The position numbers and the translations under genes are program-made. The notes beneath the pieces were generated by a model, which made no database searches, had not been told where the DNA came from, and was given only the letters and a program-made list of their open reading frames with translations. Positions 34,646-48,125 of a stretch of DNA of 64,000 bases are shown here, in pieces. Origin of the DNA: Tyto alba (Eukaryota; Chordata; Aves; Strigiformes; Tytonidae). Numbering within the stretch: the stretch's first letter is position 1; every line of letters starts with the position of its first letter. The stretch is taken from NCBI RefSeq assembly GCF_018691265.1, contig NW_024881277.1, positions 9,715,035 to 9,779,034 on the forward strand. The letters run 5' to 3'.

Positions 34646-36227
34646 TGGATGTACTAGCCCTCAGTGAAAAGGGCTGCCTGGGGCTGATAAGAGAGAGAAA
34701 TAACCAGCACCAGAAAGACCTAAGCAAAAACTGAGGAAAAAACCTTGAGAGGGTTGGCAGCCTCCCCAGTGTCCCCACTGCTTGAGCTGGTCCGAAGGGC
34801 ATGAGGAAACAGAGGCCAGGCACTCTCTGTCTGTCCTGCATTCATGCTGCAAGTGACCCTCACCCTGGCTGCTTTTGTCCCGCCTCTGCCTCCCCACCAG
34901 CCCTGCTGCCCAGGACAGCAGGAGACCCCCTGCCCTGAGGCTCCTCAGGCAGCTTCCACATTTCTCCAGTCTCCTTTCCCCGTGCCTGTTGCATTTTCAT
35001 GCATGTTACGGTCCTTATCATGTGTGATCAGTGCCAGTAAATGCCTCGTGGAGTCGATGTCATCAGGACCTAGTCATAGTCAGACAAACTGTGCTCCTTT
35101 TCACATATAACATCCATGGATATTTTTATCTGACCTAATCTGTAGAACTTCCACAAACATAAATAATTGCCATTTCTTAGGACAGGAAACACCCTGTTTT
35201 CAGATAAATAGTTTAAAACCCAAAGTGAAAAATACTTGTTAACAGAGAGGTCCAAAATATCTGGGTGTGACATTTAACAAGTGGGTCAATCGGAGGAGCC
35301 TCCCAGGGTGACCTTGCCGACTGAGGGTGGGGCTTTCTGCCTCTGGGGGTCTGAGAGTCCTTATGGGATGCCAGAGAGAGCACTGGGGATTGTGCCAGGC
35401 TTGCTGTGGCATGCCTAGGAAAGAACCAAAGGCAGGGAAAGGGAAGGACCAAGGTGGTTTGGGGAGAAAGAAGCATTGGAAAACAGGGGGAAAAGGGGAT
35501 GAAAGGAGCTGGTCATGTGTGGCTGGTCAGCATAATTGTTTATGCACACCATGCAACTGAAAGTCTGTCCTGTCTTCTTATGAAATTTCATCCTCTGCAA
35601 CTCTCTGAGGTGAGATGTCTGCTCTTGGTACGGACAGAGGTCCAAGGGCCCATCCTTGGAGTGGGAAGCACGAGTCAAAGGCTCAGGCACCTTCAGGGCC
35701 AGCAACTGGAGAGATCAGGCTGTGTGCATGTGTCATGTTGGTGGGTATGTCAGTGGGTGGAACCACTAGTGTACATCAAACCAGATTAACCAGCAAGTAA
35801 GAGAGTCCTGGGAGCCAAGTATTTAGAAACCCTATGTCAGGACTAGACCCTGGAGAGCTCAGAGGATCTGTGAGTTGGTTGTTTGAGGGAGAAAGTGGCC
35901 CAAAGCAGCACCTGGAGAATTTGGGGTCTTGCAGTCAGGTATTGATAAGGGCACAGGTCTGGATCTGGAGGGGAGTTGTCCTTGGTGTGAGAGAGCAGCA
36001 GGAATGCATGGAGCTCTGCCTGGGGACTAACAGTGAGCTAGCTGGGAGCTGATAGGCCAGGATCAGAGGGCAGAACAACATGGGCAGCACTGTGGGAGGA
36101 TGGGTGGATTTCTGCTCCAGACCTCTTGATCAGGTAGATGAGGCCTTCTTCAGACAATTGGAAGGAGCTTCATGCCTGCAGGCCCTGGACCTCATGGCAG
36201 ACTGAAACTGTCCCAGCTCCCTCTGCT

Positions 36228-36378
36228 GAAGAGGTGCAAGCCGCCCAGGAGGATTTTGGAGCTCACTGGTGACATCTTCCTGACAAGGGTGACTGAGGAG
36301 CCAGTGAGGTGAGGGGCCCTGCAGCAGGACTTGATACTTGCAAACAAGGAAGAGCTGCTCGGGGCTGTAACAATCAAG
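36228..36378 (+). repeat. Interspersed repeat, duplicate of 3459-3610
   Basis: Nearly identical to 3459-3610 with two or three substitutions. The older inverted relative is at 56848-56975. Confidence 0.5.
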
Positions 36379-37329
36379 GGTGAGAAAGTAGAGTGTAGGA
36401 TGCTGAGAGAAGGGAAGAAAGCAAGGGGCAGGATGTCAGGAGAGCAGGCTTTGACCTGCTGAAGGACCTGCTTGGAAGAATCCCATAGGATACAGCCCTG
36501 AAGAGGAAAGGATGCAGAGAGCTGTTTGATGGTTAATGATCTCCTCTTTGCACTCCAGAACAGTCCACACAGACATGCAGGAAGTCAAGAAAAGGTGTCA
36601 GGAGGATGGCATGGATGAAAAAGGATCTCCTGACAGAAAACAAGCATGAAGAGGAAGGACAGAGGAGGTAGAACCTGACAGCATTCCAGGCTCAGCGGTT
36701 CTGTGATGCTGTGCTGGAGAGAGATATTTGCGTGTGCATGTGCTTGTCTGTGCATGGAGGAACTGGAGGGACAAGGGAATCCTGGATCCAGGTCCCAGAC
36801 AGCTGGAGGACCTAAAACCAGCTTCTGGAGAGATCCTTATTGTTTCAATCTCTATACAGGTATATATTTTCCACTAACACGGTCTAACATACAAACAGCC
36901 CAACCCTCATTTACCCTTTCTCCACTGACCCTGACTTTGCTTGTTTTGTGATCTCATTTGGTGTTCTGAAGCTTGTGTTGATGGTAATTCCTACCTGGGG
37001 CTGTAGAGCCCTGCAGCTCCTCAGGCTGTTATTACATGAGAGACACCACCACCATCAAGGTGAGCTATCTGCACAGAGGAACTGACAGCTGACCAAATGG
37101 AGCTTCAGCCCAGGGAAACCTGAGAAACTCTGGGATTCTGGCCAACAGAAACCTCAGGAAGTTTACAAGGAGAAGTGTCCAGTCCTGCATTAGGAGGAAG
37201 AATAATCTCCTCATTTATCAGGGCAGTCTGGGACCTGAGTAGCTGAGCAGGACCCTGAGGAGATGGGCCTGGGCACTACGAGGACACCATACAAGACAGC
37301 GGTGCATGCTGGCCACAAACAAGGCCACC

Positions 37330-37518
37330 TTCTGGCGGGGCCGGCTGCAGGGGTGTGCAGCCGGGTGTGCAGGCAGGGGTGCCCAGGGCTGTCCTTCCCA
37401 GCAGGGTCCCTGCACCCCAGGGGGCTGTGTGCTGGGGCAGGGACTCTGCCGCCTGCCAGGGTCAGCACTCAGCCTGCCCGGGGAGCTCCCACGGCGCTGT
37501 GGGGGAGAAGCTGTGGGG
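37330..37518 (+). promoter_or_regulatory. Highly conserved GC-rich block upstream of OR (copy B)
   Basis: Same block as 4561-4750, lacking one C near 37490. It lies about 1.3 kb upstream of the broken OR exon. Confidence 0.55.
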
Positions 37519-38852
37519 TAACGAGCAAGCCACTCTACGGCAGGGCAGGGTCGTTCTGCTATCGAGAGGGTGCTGCATGGGTCAGGGCTGATTGCAGCTC
37601 CACATCGCCCCTGGGACATTTCACAGGGCACTTTTCAAGAAGGACATCAAGGCGGGGGCTACCAGGCAGTAAAGGAACTTACCAGGATTGGTGCTTTCAC
37701 TCCCCGGCTGTGATGGTAGGTGGATATGGTCATGGATCTGTTCAGGTTTGCACAAGAGACAAACACTCCTACAGCATTACAGTGAGTGAGGAATGGGTTT
37801 ATCAGGAAACCTGCTAAAGTCCCTTCACCCACCTCAGCCTACAGAAAGCATTAACATCACCTTTGTGGTCTCTTCAGGGTTTATCTGAAATTCTCTTCAA
37901 GACTTGCCAGCACAGAGATCCCCCTGGTCAGTGTCCTGCTGCCAGGAGGTGTATTCTGGGCAGAGCTGAGGACATGGTGGGCGGGATGGGATCTGTGAGC
38001 AGGGACAGGGAGGAGATGTGGGGACAGAGAAACAGTTCCTGGCAAATAGAGCTCCAAGCAGGATCCCAGGGAGTGCTGAGCCATCCCTTGGGGGTTGTCA
38101 GTCTCCTCGCAGATTCCTTTGCTTCTCTCTGACAGGGGCCATGTCCTGCCCTCTCCCTCACAACTGCACCTCTGTGGTGGTAAAAAAGATTTTTCAGACC
38201 TTTCCCTGCGGATAAGAGAAACAAGACTCCCCTGCTTTCATTAGAGTCCAGTTACATTTTTTTTTTTTTTGAGAGTAATTTTTGTGTGCAGTCATCCTCC
38301 AGATAGCAGAAATGAAAGCACAGGGCAGCTGGGAACAAGCTTGATTGATGCTGCTGCTCTCCTGACTCTGCACTGAGCAGAGACAGCTGAGCCCTTTTGC
38401 CTGTCTTGTCTTAAGACTCCACACTTTCAGTCATAAAGTTGAGGATTTCTACCCCTAGAAGTAGTATTCACCAGATGTGATGACGGTGGAAAATAAAAGA
38501 CACAGAGAAAGTTATCATAACACATGATAAACCTCTCTTCTGCATCCCACTCTCTTGGGAGTCATAAGTGCAGATATTGAACATTTCTATTAAGGGTGAA
38601 TTGCATCTGACATCCCTTGTGAACACTGGAGGAGACAAGAACCAGCTCCCATGTCCTCACGGCAGCAGGGCAGAGCTGGCTCCTTGGCAGCACATGGGCA
38701 GAGGTCCTGCTCCTCAGAGCAACAAAGGAAATGTGTTGGAATTGGGAGTTGGGGGGAGGGATTTTGTTGAGAAATAGGCTTTGCGTGCAGTCTGTCACAA
38801 TTGTCCCATCTTTTCCTTCTTAGGCCACTGTCCCCATCTCAAGAACCAGCTG

Positions 38853-39776
38853 ATGTCCAACAGCAGCTCCATCACCCAGTTCCTCCTCCTGGCATTTGCA
38901 GACACACGGGAGCTGCAGCTCCTGCACTTCTGGCTCTTCCTGGGCATCTACCTGGCTGCCCTCCTGGGCAACGGCCTCATCATCACCGCCATCGCCTGCG
39001 ACCACCACCTCCACACTCCCATGAACTTCTTCCTCCTCAACCTCTCCCTCCTCGACCTGGGCTCCATCTCCACCACTTTCCCTAAAGCCATGACCAATTT
39101 GCTCTGGAACACCACGGCCATTTCCTATGCAGGATGTACCGCGCAAGTGTTTGCTTCTCTTCTTGATTACAGCAGAATTTTCTCTTCTCACCATCATGGC
39201 CTATGACCGCTACGTTGCCATCTGCCAACCCCTGCACTACGGGACCCTCCTGGGCAGCAGAGCTTGTGTCCACATGGCAGCAGCTGCCTGGGGCACTGGG
39301 TTCCTCTATGCCACACTGCACACTGCCAACACATTTTCTCTACCACTCTGCCATGGCAATGTGGTGAACCAGTTCTTCTGTGAAGTTCCCCAGATCCTCA
39401 AGCTCTCTTGCTCAGGCACCTACCTCAGGGAAGTTGTGCTTCTTGTGGTTAGTGCCTGTTTATTCTTTGCTTGTTTTGTTTTCATTGTGCTGTCCTATGT
39501 GCAGATCTTCAGGGCCGTACTGAGGATCCCCTCTGAGCAGGGACGACACAAAGCCTTTTCCACTTGCCTCCCTCACCTGGCGTGGTCTCCCTGTTTATCA
39601 GCACTTCATTTTTTGCCTACCTGAAGCCCCCCTCTATCTCCTCTCCACTCCAGGACCTGGTGGTGGCTGTTCTGTACTCAGTGGTGCCTCCTGCAGTGAA
39701 CCCCCTCATTTACAGCATAAGGAATCAGAACCTCAAGGATGCAGTTCAGAAACTGATGACCAGATGGTTTTTTTAG
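38853..39776 (+). pseudogene. Olfactory receptor OR14-like, two frameshifts
   Basis: Duplicate of the intact OR at 6087-7013 with the same start, acceptor site (exon from 38824) and Asn in place of the Tyr after LHTPM. It lacks two bases near 39151 (start of TM3) and one base near 39580 (before TM6). The three lost bases restore the original frame for the last quarter, but the middle, which includes the DRY motif, is out of frame and the first frame stops at 39206. As written it cannot make a receptor. Both lesions are small enough to be assembly errors, so its status should be treated as provisional. Confidence 0.85.
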
Positions 39777-42073
39777 AAGCAATATACTGCCCATCTTCTC
39801 CATATCACTTTTACTATAACTCATTACAGTCTCAACCCGTCTTCCTGTCTTTTATATATTTTGTAGTTGTTGATGTTATTGTTGATTTTTTTTTTTTTTT
39901 TCACTTCTAAGTTGTCCATAAAGTGTTTTCACTATTCATACTATTTCAATTTCATTATCTATCTGTCTGGTTTGACCCAGAGACAGTGTAAATGAATTTC
40001 CACACCCTCTGCATTTAAACACTAAAAAGGACCCTGCAGTGATTTTTTTGTCTGAGGCTTTTTTTCCAAGACCTTCTCTGGTGCTGCTGCATCAGCTCCT
40101 GCATACAGAGTCCCTGTACAGCAGATCTGTGATAAAGCTGGCCTCTCTAACAGCATCTCCATCACGAAAGGGGATCTCCTCAGGGCAGTGCCCAAACGCT
40201 TAGGATTTTTCCAACATACCCAAGGAATAGACTCCAAAGCGGACTGTTTCTCTGCTTGTTTCCCCATGGGCTCAGTGGGATGGCTCCCAGTATGGTCTTG
40301 CAGGGACTGAGGAATGGCTCAGGTGTTACTTGTTGGACAGCACCCACACAGATGGTGAATGGTCTCCAGTTAAACTCCCTGGAGCTCTACAGCATGTGAT
40401 AGGACTGATGGCAGGTGAATTTTTTTCTGGAAGGAGTCTGGAACTGCCAGCAGAGTGCAGGTGATCTAGGTGATCTGCAGGATCAGCGTGTGCCAGGAGG
40501 TCAGCAGTGAGTGGAGCCCACTGAACACAAACATGTCCAGGGTGGAGGGACCCGGGTCTAAAGTGCTAAATCTGGGTGTGAAGTGCTGAGTGAGGGCTCT
40601 GCACCCCCAAGGGACACAGCAGGCACAGGGAAATGAGCCTGGTGAGTGATTTGTTCCACCATCAGTGGACTCTTGTAGCCTGGATCCAGTGCAGCACCCA
40701 AACACATTTTGTGGTGTTGGCAATAAGGCAGGGTACCTCTGAGCACCCTCCATGGCCACATAAGAGCTTCTGTGGGAGGCAGTTGATGGCAGTGATGTCC
40801 TTGAGCTGGGTCTGCCTCCCAGCATGACCAGCACACCACTGTAAAATCATCCTGTGACCCCAGGCAAGCCCGCTTGTTCCTCAGAGCAGCATCAGCAGCT
40901 CAGGGGCTGTGGAGAGCATGGAAAGCGGGTGCAGAACTGGCTGTCCAGGCCAGCACAGATGTGCTCACCTTGAGGAAAGGTCCTGTGGAGAGGTGGGATG
41001 TCCTGGGAGAAGAGCAGGACACCGTGTGCACAGAGGACAGGTGTGGAAAGATAAATTCTTTGCTGTGGGTGCCAACTGAGGGCAGGGTGCCCTGTGGCTG
41101 GGGCAGCGGGAGCTGCTTTAGGAGCCCCAGGGCAAGGACTCTGTGCTGTCCTGGGGAGCGGGGCTGGCCCGGGGGGCTGCAGCCTCCTGGGAGGAGATCT
41201 CCAGGCTATGACAGCAGGAGAGACACTGACAGTGACCTCCATCTCCTCCTATCTGTGGGGCCAGACCAGACTGGGCTGCTCTGTTCAGCTGGGGAGAAGG
41301 CTGGGGAGTGGGGAGAGCTGGAAAGGCTGGGATGTCTGGGCTTGGAAGTGCTGGGCAAAGTAAAACACTGCTGTACCCTTAAAGTGTGTGAGTGTGCAAG
41401 GTCAGAGCACACAGCTGTGTGCTTGCACAGCCAGGCCTCTCCTGGGAGAGACATGAAGGACCATCAGAGCAGGACCTGCTCTCTGCCCGTGTGTGCTGGA
41501 CACCCGGGGAAAGCTGACCCAGGGCAATTGTCACATACCAGCCAGTAACAATCACCATTTCCAGCACGGGCCTCTCACCCCAGCTCAGAGAGGTTGTTTA
41601 TCCCTCCATGGAGGGACACTGAGTGACCAGGTCAGCAGTCCATGTTTGCATTGTACAGATGAGTATGCAAATTGTGTGCACGTGGGGAGATGAACCTGAA
41701 TGAGCACAGATGCCCTCAGCTATTCCCGGGGATCCCATGAACGTCTGTGGGACAGACAGTGTCTCACAGTCACTTCACTTTGAGCATACTGTCCCCTGAG
41801 AACCCACCAGAATGCAGCACTGGGATGTGCTTCCTTGAGCTGAGGTCCCCGTGTCCATTCCTCATGCCTCGGGGCACCTCAGAGGAGTGCAGAGCAGGGT
41901 GGTACACTGCGAGGCTGACGTGCCTGCCAGCCTCTGGGAGCGGCAACTGGAGGCCAGAGAGACACTACAGTTGTGACAGTGCACTGCCTCTGCGTGTGCA
42001 AGGGAAGGACTCGTGCCTCTGAACACCCCTGTGGGCATGAAGAGCACATGAGGCCAGCTCAGATGTGGACATC

Positions 42074-42622
42074 TGTTGGAGAATGGCTCAGAGACAAGGG
42101 TCATGAGCCCACCGAGCAGTTGTACGATCAGAGCCTGTTCTAGGGGCTGATGCTGGGCCTCGCTGATGCTGGGCCTCACTAGGGTTTGCCTGCAGCTACT
42201 CGCAGCTGCTGATACAGGAGGAATGTCAAGGACGCTTCGGCCTTGTGTACCGTGGTGTGTCGAAAACAGGTTGAGAGGAATTGGGAATAGTGGTCTGAGA
42301 AACCCAGTGTTATGGTAACGGTGGTCTGAGAAACATTGTGTTATGGTACTGTTGTGTGTCGAAAACAAGTCAAGAGGAATTAGAAATAGTAACATGAGAA
42401 ACTTAGTGTTATGAGCAGCTTGTGCTGTTAGCTAACTGCAAGTAGGTGGACCGTGCGAATACGACCTTTAGAGCTTAAGTCAATCAGCTAGTGACTAGTA
42501 GGCATAATAATTATCATTGTCTGTATAAATATATGTACCCTGGACCAATAAAGACACACGTTGATTGATGCTCTATCACCCACATTGACCGTCTCGGCAT
42601 GTCGTTCGTCCGCGGCTCCACA
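42074..42622 (+). repeat. ERV1 copy B 5' LTR
   Basis: Counterpart of 9276-9824. Its first 150 bases differ from copy A at many sites, whereas the rest is nearly identical. Confidence 0.88.
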
Positions 42623-42625
42623 AGA

Positions 42626-42643
42626 TGGCGCCCGAACAGGGAC
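42626..42643 (+). promoter_or_regulatory. ERV1 copy B primer-binding site
   Basis: Same 18 bases as at 9828-9845, the tRNA-Lys type. Confidence 0.92.
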
Positions 42644-43161
42644 CTGCATAGAAGAATAACACGGACGGAGAAACAGCAACGACCGAGGAATTCGAGAACG
42701 GACCCGGAGAAACACCAAATACAGCAGCGTGCAGGGTCCATGAGCTGAGACGGAGAGGTGCCGGCCCCGGCAGCCCTGGGAGAGCACGCGGAGAGAAGCC
42801 GGCTGGACCGGCCCGGGAGCGGAGGCGGAGCGGCCCCGAAGAACGGAAGTGACCGGCCCTGCAGAGCGGAGGTGGATCAGCCCCGGAGAGCGGAAGCGGA
42901 CCGGCCCCGAGACCGGAAGTGAGTGACCCCACGAGTGGAAGCAGAAAGGCACCGGAGCTGAGGTGGTAAGGAGGCGACTGCGGCAGCCCCGTGGGTGGAC
43001 GCGAAGGGACGCCACAGGCGAATGCTGAGCGGCCCCGGGGGCGGACGCGAGGGGGCGCTGGAGGCGAGAGCAGGGTGGCCCCGGCAGTGGAAGCGGGGGG
43101 GGGGCGCCGGAACTGACGCACAGGGGCGACGGAAGCTGACGCAGAAAGGCGCTCTATGGGG

Positions 43162-43860
43162 ACGAGGGTTGGCGACAGCACTAGATGTTACGTTAATTGA
43201 TCAACACCCACATCGGATTGCAACTAAGGTTAAGGGCCCAATACTAATTAATGGACAACCACAAGGCGCTTACTAATTGGGCGATCATCAAGCAGCATTA
43301 AAGGACTATTTATTTTACCAGGAATTATTGATGCTGACTTTACTGGGACTATATGTATAATGGTACAGACTTTATTTCCTCCAATTCACATTCCAGCAAA
43401 CAGTAAAATTGCTCAATTAGTCCCTCTGCCCCAACTGACCAGAGATATGGAAGCCTCCCCCGCAGTTACTAGGGGAACTGCTGGATTTGGATCAACAGGG
43501 GAGTTGGTTCTGCTAACTATGCCAATGAATCGTCGTCCGGTGACTGACGCCACCTTTTCTTCTAATGGGACACAGATTTCCCTTAATGTATTATTGGATA
43601 CTGGAGCCGACCTCACCATTATGGACAATAACCATTGGCCACCCAACTGGCCTTTGGTACCTATGACTTGTGGGGTCGAAGGGGTTGGGAGACACTCATC
43701 AGTGATGCGCAGCAAAGAACACATACAAGTCATCATAGATAGGAGAGTTGCAAACACATATGTAACAGTTATGCCTTTACCTCAAGGAGTTTATGGCCTC
43801 ATTGGTCGTGATGTACTGGACCAGATGGGTATCATCCTGACTACCAGCGATCCTTTTTAG
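43162..43860 (+). pseudogene. ERV1 copy B dUTPase-protease remnant
   Basis: As at 10364-11063, but one T is missing near 43270, which breaks the dUTPase frame. The protease DTGA and the stop at 43858-43860 are retained. Confidence 0.83.
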
Positions 43861-45458
43861 TAACGGTCACTGCTTCTAGAGCTTTCCCGATCCCATTGAA
43901 ATGGTTATCTGACACCCCGGTTTGGATCGAGCAGTGGCCGTTGAAAAAGGAAAGCCTTACAGCAGCGCATCAACTAATTCAAGAGCAACTGTCTCAAGGA
44001 CATTTACGATTGTCCACTAGTCCGTGGAGTACACCCATATTCGTTATCCGGAAAAAGTCGGGAAATTTCGCCTCCTCCATGATCTGTGAGCGGTAAATGC
44101 GCAGATGCAGCCCATTGGAGCCCTCCAGCCCGGGCTGCCCAATCCATCTATGCTACCTGAACACTGGCATTTACTTATTGTTGATTTGAAAGACTGCTTC
44201 TTTACCATCCAACTGCATCCAGAGGATACACAGCACTTTGCCTTCACCCTCCCATTGATTAATCGTGAAGCACCAGCTCAACGATTTGAGTGGACAGTAT
44301 TGCCACAAGGAATGAAAAATAGTCCAACACTCTGTCAACTGTTTGTAAGCAATGCCTTATTACCTGTCAGAATTGCCTGGCATACTGCAATTATATATCA
44401 TTATATGGATGACATTCTGATTGCTCAGGAATGCCCTTTTTCTGACCAGCAGCGTTCCTTGTTGACACATGCTCTTCAAAAGGAATGCCTGGAAATTGCC
44501 GCGGAAAAAGTTCAGTTTTCGACACCATGGAAATACCTTGGGTGGCTGATAACGGACTCACAAATACGACCACAAAAGTTACAAATACAGCTTGACGTCC
44601 GTACCTTACATGATGCACAGAAGTTGCTTGGAGACCTACAATGGCTTCGCCCTGTGGTAGGAATTGCCAATGATGAATTGGATGTCCTCTGACCCTTACT
44701 CCAGGAGGTCAATCCCGCTCGCCCGGTGCACTTATCAGAGGAACAACGATCAACCCTGTCCCGAATTGCAGACTACGTTACCCAGTGATGGGTTGACCGC
44801 TGAGATCCCCGGCTACCGATAGACCTCACCATTTTAAACGGCCCATCCCAACTCATCGGTGCGTTAACCCAATACCAAAAGAAAAAGGGGGAAAACATCA
44901 AGGTACTGGAATGGGTATACACAAAGTTACAGCCTCAGAAATCCATTCAACAAAAACTGGAGAATCTAGCAGAATTAATTAGAAAGGGCCGAACTCGTAT
45001 CCTGCAGATTACGGGATCTGAACCGGGCAGCATACATCTACCCATCAAGAGGGAGATGCTTGAATGGTGCATCAGACAATCGGAAGAGTTGCAAGCCAGC
45101 CTGCTAACCACAGCTCAAAATATAGCAGTGTCTCAAATCAAGTCGCCAGTACTGCAATGGGTGAGCCAACACGACTGGATCATGCCTTCCAAACGCAGTG
45201 ACATGCCTCTATCAAATGCCATTACTGCTTTCACTGTTGCTGGAAGGAAATCTAAGCGTGCCGCTGTCACCTGGTTGGAGGATGACATATGGCATCACCA
45301 GGTTTTGTCCACTGTCCCAGGGGACTCATTGCAAACGCTTGAACTGTCAGCAGTGGTTTGGGTTGTCTTTCGATGGCATGATCAGCGCCTCAATGTAGTA
45401 ACTGACTCCTTATATGTGGCAGGGGTGCTACACCGTATAGAAGATGCACGACTCAGGT
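43861..45458 (+). pseudogene. ERV1 copy B reverse transcriptase-RNase H remnant
   Basis: YMDD is at 44402-44413. The shared TGA near 44089 and a one-base deletion near 44061 break the fingers. The thumb and RNase H regions (frame 45056-45481) are present here but lost to the gap in copy A. RNase H keeps 'LELSAV' and 'VTDSLY' but has Val at the first catalytic Asp. Confidence 0.83.
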
Positions 45459-46040
45459 CATGCTTGGAGAGTAGGTTGTGATTAGCATTGCTCTGAGTCG
45501 GTATGATGGATGATCTGGGTGGGCATCATGAGGGAGGAAATGGCATGAGATCACAAGGACAAGAAGCAGTAGGGGAAATTTCAGAAGAGGTTAAGGAAAT
45601 AAAAAAAAACCAAGACCACAATGACAGTGGGCCAGCACTGGGCCAGAGGACTGTGACTTTCAAAACTCTCATTTCTAAAGAGGTTAATCCGGGAAAATAT
45701 TCATCATGATTAGAGTTGGGACAGGAGAAAGACTGGCCAATCTGATCTAACTATAAACTTATCCCTGATCAGAGCAGCCCATGGGGCTAGAGATGTCCAG
45801 AGGTCTCTTCTGACCCAAACTTCTGTAGAGGGAGGGACTGGGCAGTGGAGTTGAGGCCAACAGACACTGCTGCATGCTGAGGCTTTGCTGGCATTTGTAA
45901 TCCCTGGTTCAGTAAATCCTCAGGGTTACATGGTGAACGGGTTCATCCTCAGAAGGATGCTCTGCTCCGCTCCATGGACACCAGGACTCAAACTGGTTTG
46001 GGGATACTACAGAAAAGTTCTCAGAAACACTGCCAGACAT
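45459..46040. other. Unassigned stretch
   Basis: Non-viral sequence after the ERV1 break. No gene or repeat recognised. Confidence 0.4.
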
Positions 46041-46200
46041 TATGGAATCACAGGATCACAAAACAGTTGGAGTTGGAAGGGACCTTTGGACATCACCTAG
46101 TCCAAATACTGCTCAAAGAAGGGGCAGCTACAGCAGGTTGCTGAGAACCATTTCAGGTTGCATTCTGAGGATCTCCACAGATGCAGCCTGTCTGCTTACA
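46041..46200 (-). mobile_element. CR1 LINE 3' end fragment
   Basis: The reverse complement of a CR1 3' terminus: 'gttggagttggaagggacct' preceded by 'ggaatcacaggatcac', which is the inverted 8-bp tail. Short and 5'-truncated. Confidence 0.75.
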
Positions 46201-46799
46201 CGATTTAGTTGCACTCCTATCTAGGAAAAACAAGGTAATGGTAGAAGGACGCTGAGGCTTGCAGAACTACCAGATGCAACTGGTTTTGTGGTCTCAGCTG
46301 TAAGGGAAAGGGGAAGACAGAACCAAGTTCACAGAAAGGACACTGTGATGAAGATGAGAATGAAGTAAACGACCACCAGGGGTCCTAGAAGACCACCTAG
46401 AGACTGTAGTGTGCATGCGGAAGTGGGCAGGAACGTATTATAACGATTTCTCGGAAGAGTAATGAATATGATAATTAATTATTGGAAATTACATGACTAT
46501 GTAAGGTAATTGTGTATAAATATCATAAACTCCAGTTCAGTGACATGCATATTAGGAGGAATGATCCCCTCTGCGTCCAACGTGTCGAATAAAGAATACT
46601 ACTTAATGGCTACTACGGCTATTGAGACTGTATTCTCAGCTTCATTTTGTCACCCCAGATGGGACAGTCTCTGACCAGCTGCTCAACCCGTTGAGAAAAT
46701 GACTCTTTCCCACTCCTTCATGCCCCCTCCACCCCACCCCCCCCCACCCCCCCCCAATATTCTTTCTAGTTGATTTATATCAGTCATTAGCGTCATAAA

Positions 46800-48125
46800 A
46801 TGGGCGCAAATCAGAGTGGAGGCATTCTAAAGAAAATTCCCTTAAGACATATTCTGGCACATTGGAATGAAATAGGGAGGCCATCAGGAAGCAATGTAAA
46901 TAAGAAAATTCTAATTAAATATTGTAATCAGTGGTGGCCCCCACATAAACTGGAAGATCAGGAAAAATGGCCCCTTAATGGGTCTTTAAATTATAATACC
47001 CTCCTACCATTAATGTTGATTTTACAAAGGGACAAGAAATGGTATGAAGTGATGTATGCTGGTATGTTTTTCACTCTGTGAAGCCACCCAGAGTGGCAGA
47101 AGGAATATGGAATTAGTATTGCACCTCAGAACCCTCTTGTTTTATCCTTGGAAAAGGCACAAAAACCTAGGACATACACACAAAAAAAAAAAAAAAAAAA
47201 AAAAAAAGGAAGAAAATCAAAGCTAAGGAGCTGTTGTTCGGCGTGTAGTATTGGGCAGCGATGGCTGAAAGTTGTCAGGCAAGGGCAGGAGGAGTGGAAG
47301 ATCGACTGGAGGATTCAGTACAGCCTTTCCTGCCTCCGCCTGCTGTATCTCCACTATCCCCTGTATCAGCCCTGTTAACCGAGAATGGCGGGGTTAGAAG
47401 GAGTGGAGAGGAGGAAAAAGGGGGAGCTAGTGCCTCTGCCCCCACTCCGGTTATGACGTGCACTCGGAGTAAAACCCAAAAGGAGGCACAACTCCTTGCT
47501 CCCTTAAGGGAAGTAATGGGTGAAAATGGGTCAGCAAAGGTAAAGGTCCCATTCTCCACTAACGATTTAGAAAACTGGAGAGAAATAGTTAAAGGGTACT
47601 GAGATGATCCTGCAAGAATAGGAAGGAGATACAAATTAATAATCAAGAATCAAGACCCTGATTGGTCAGATGTGGATTTGATGTCAGAGGAAATGGCTGA
47701 GACAGAGAGACAGCTAGCTTCAAAACCAGCTCAAATCCATGTGCAAGCCCAGGTGACTGGTGGAACTTTGCAAGGGAATGTAGATGATCATGTCCCATGA
47801 ACTGACCCGCACTAGGATCCAAACGATGCAAATGACTATAGAATGTAATGGAGATATAGAAATTGGATTAAATTGGGGATAGACAATGCAATCCTGAAAG
47901 CTGTTAATTGATCAACGCTTTACACTGTCAAACAAGGGTCAAAAGAAACTCTGACAGAATTTTTGGACCAGTTAAGGGCGGCCATGAGAAAATACACCAC
48001 TCTGGACCCTTCGTGCAATGTGGGGTGGCAGCAGCTGAAATGCCCCTCTGCCCCACCAGTTCTAGTAGCAGGAATGGGGACATAGGATTGGTGGGGACCT
48101 GGGGCATCGACCTTAGCAGGTCCCC
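46800..48125 (+). pseudogene. ERV6 gag remnant
   Basis: ATG at 46800 gives MGANQSG, a typical myristoylation start. The matrix frame stops at 47079-47081 (TGA). After a poly-A tract the frame resumes with a proline-rich region (47261-47602), a capsid start ('VPFSTNDLENW') and a major homology region near 47935-48000 ('ETLTEFLDQL'). Frameshifts separate these parts. No zinc knuckle was recognised. Confidence 0.75.

Larger units (their letters stand above)
32776..44753 (+). repeat. Segmental duplication, copy B
   Basis: The direct counterpart of 1-11957. Its left boundary corresponds to the window start, so homology may extend further left in the source genome. Copy B continues past the point where copy A meets the N gap. 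It carries small deletions relative to A in the OR (two), dUTPase (near 43270) and reverse transcriptase (near 44061). Confidence 0.95.
42074..45458 (+). mobile_element. ERV1 copy B: betaretrovirus-like, gag-deleted
   Basis: 5' LTR 42074-42622, primer site 42626-42643, GC-rich leader to about 43161, dUTPase-protease 43162-43860, reverse transcriptase, and RNase H ending abruptly at about 45458 in non-viral sequence. It shares the gag deletion and the in-frame TGA of copy A and adds single-base deletions near 43270 and 44061. The first RNase H catalytic Asp is replaced by Val (the TDAG equivalent reads TVAG near 45235). No 3' LTR follows. Confidence 0.9.
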
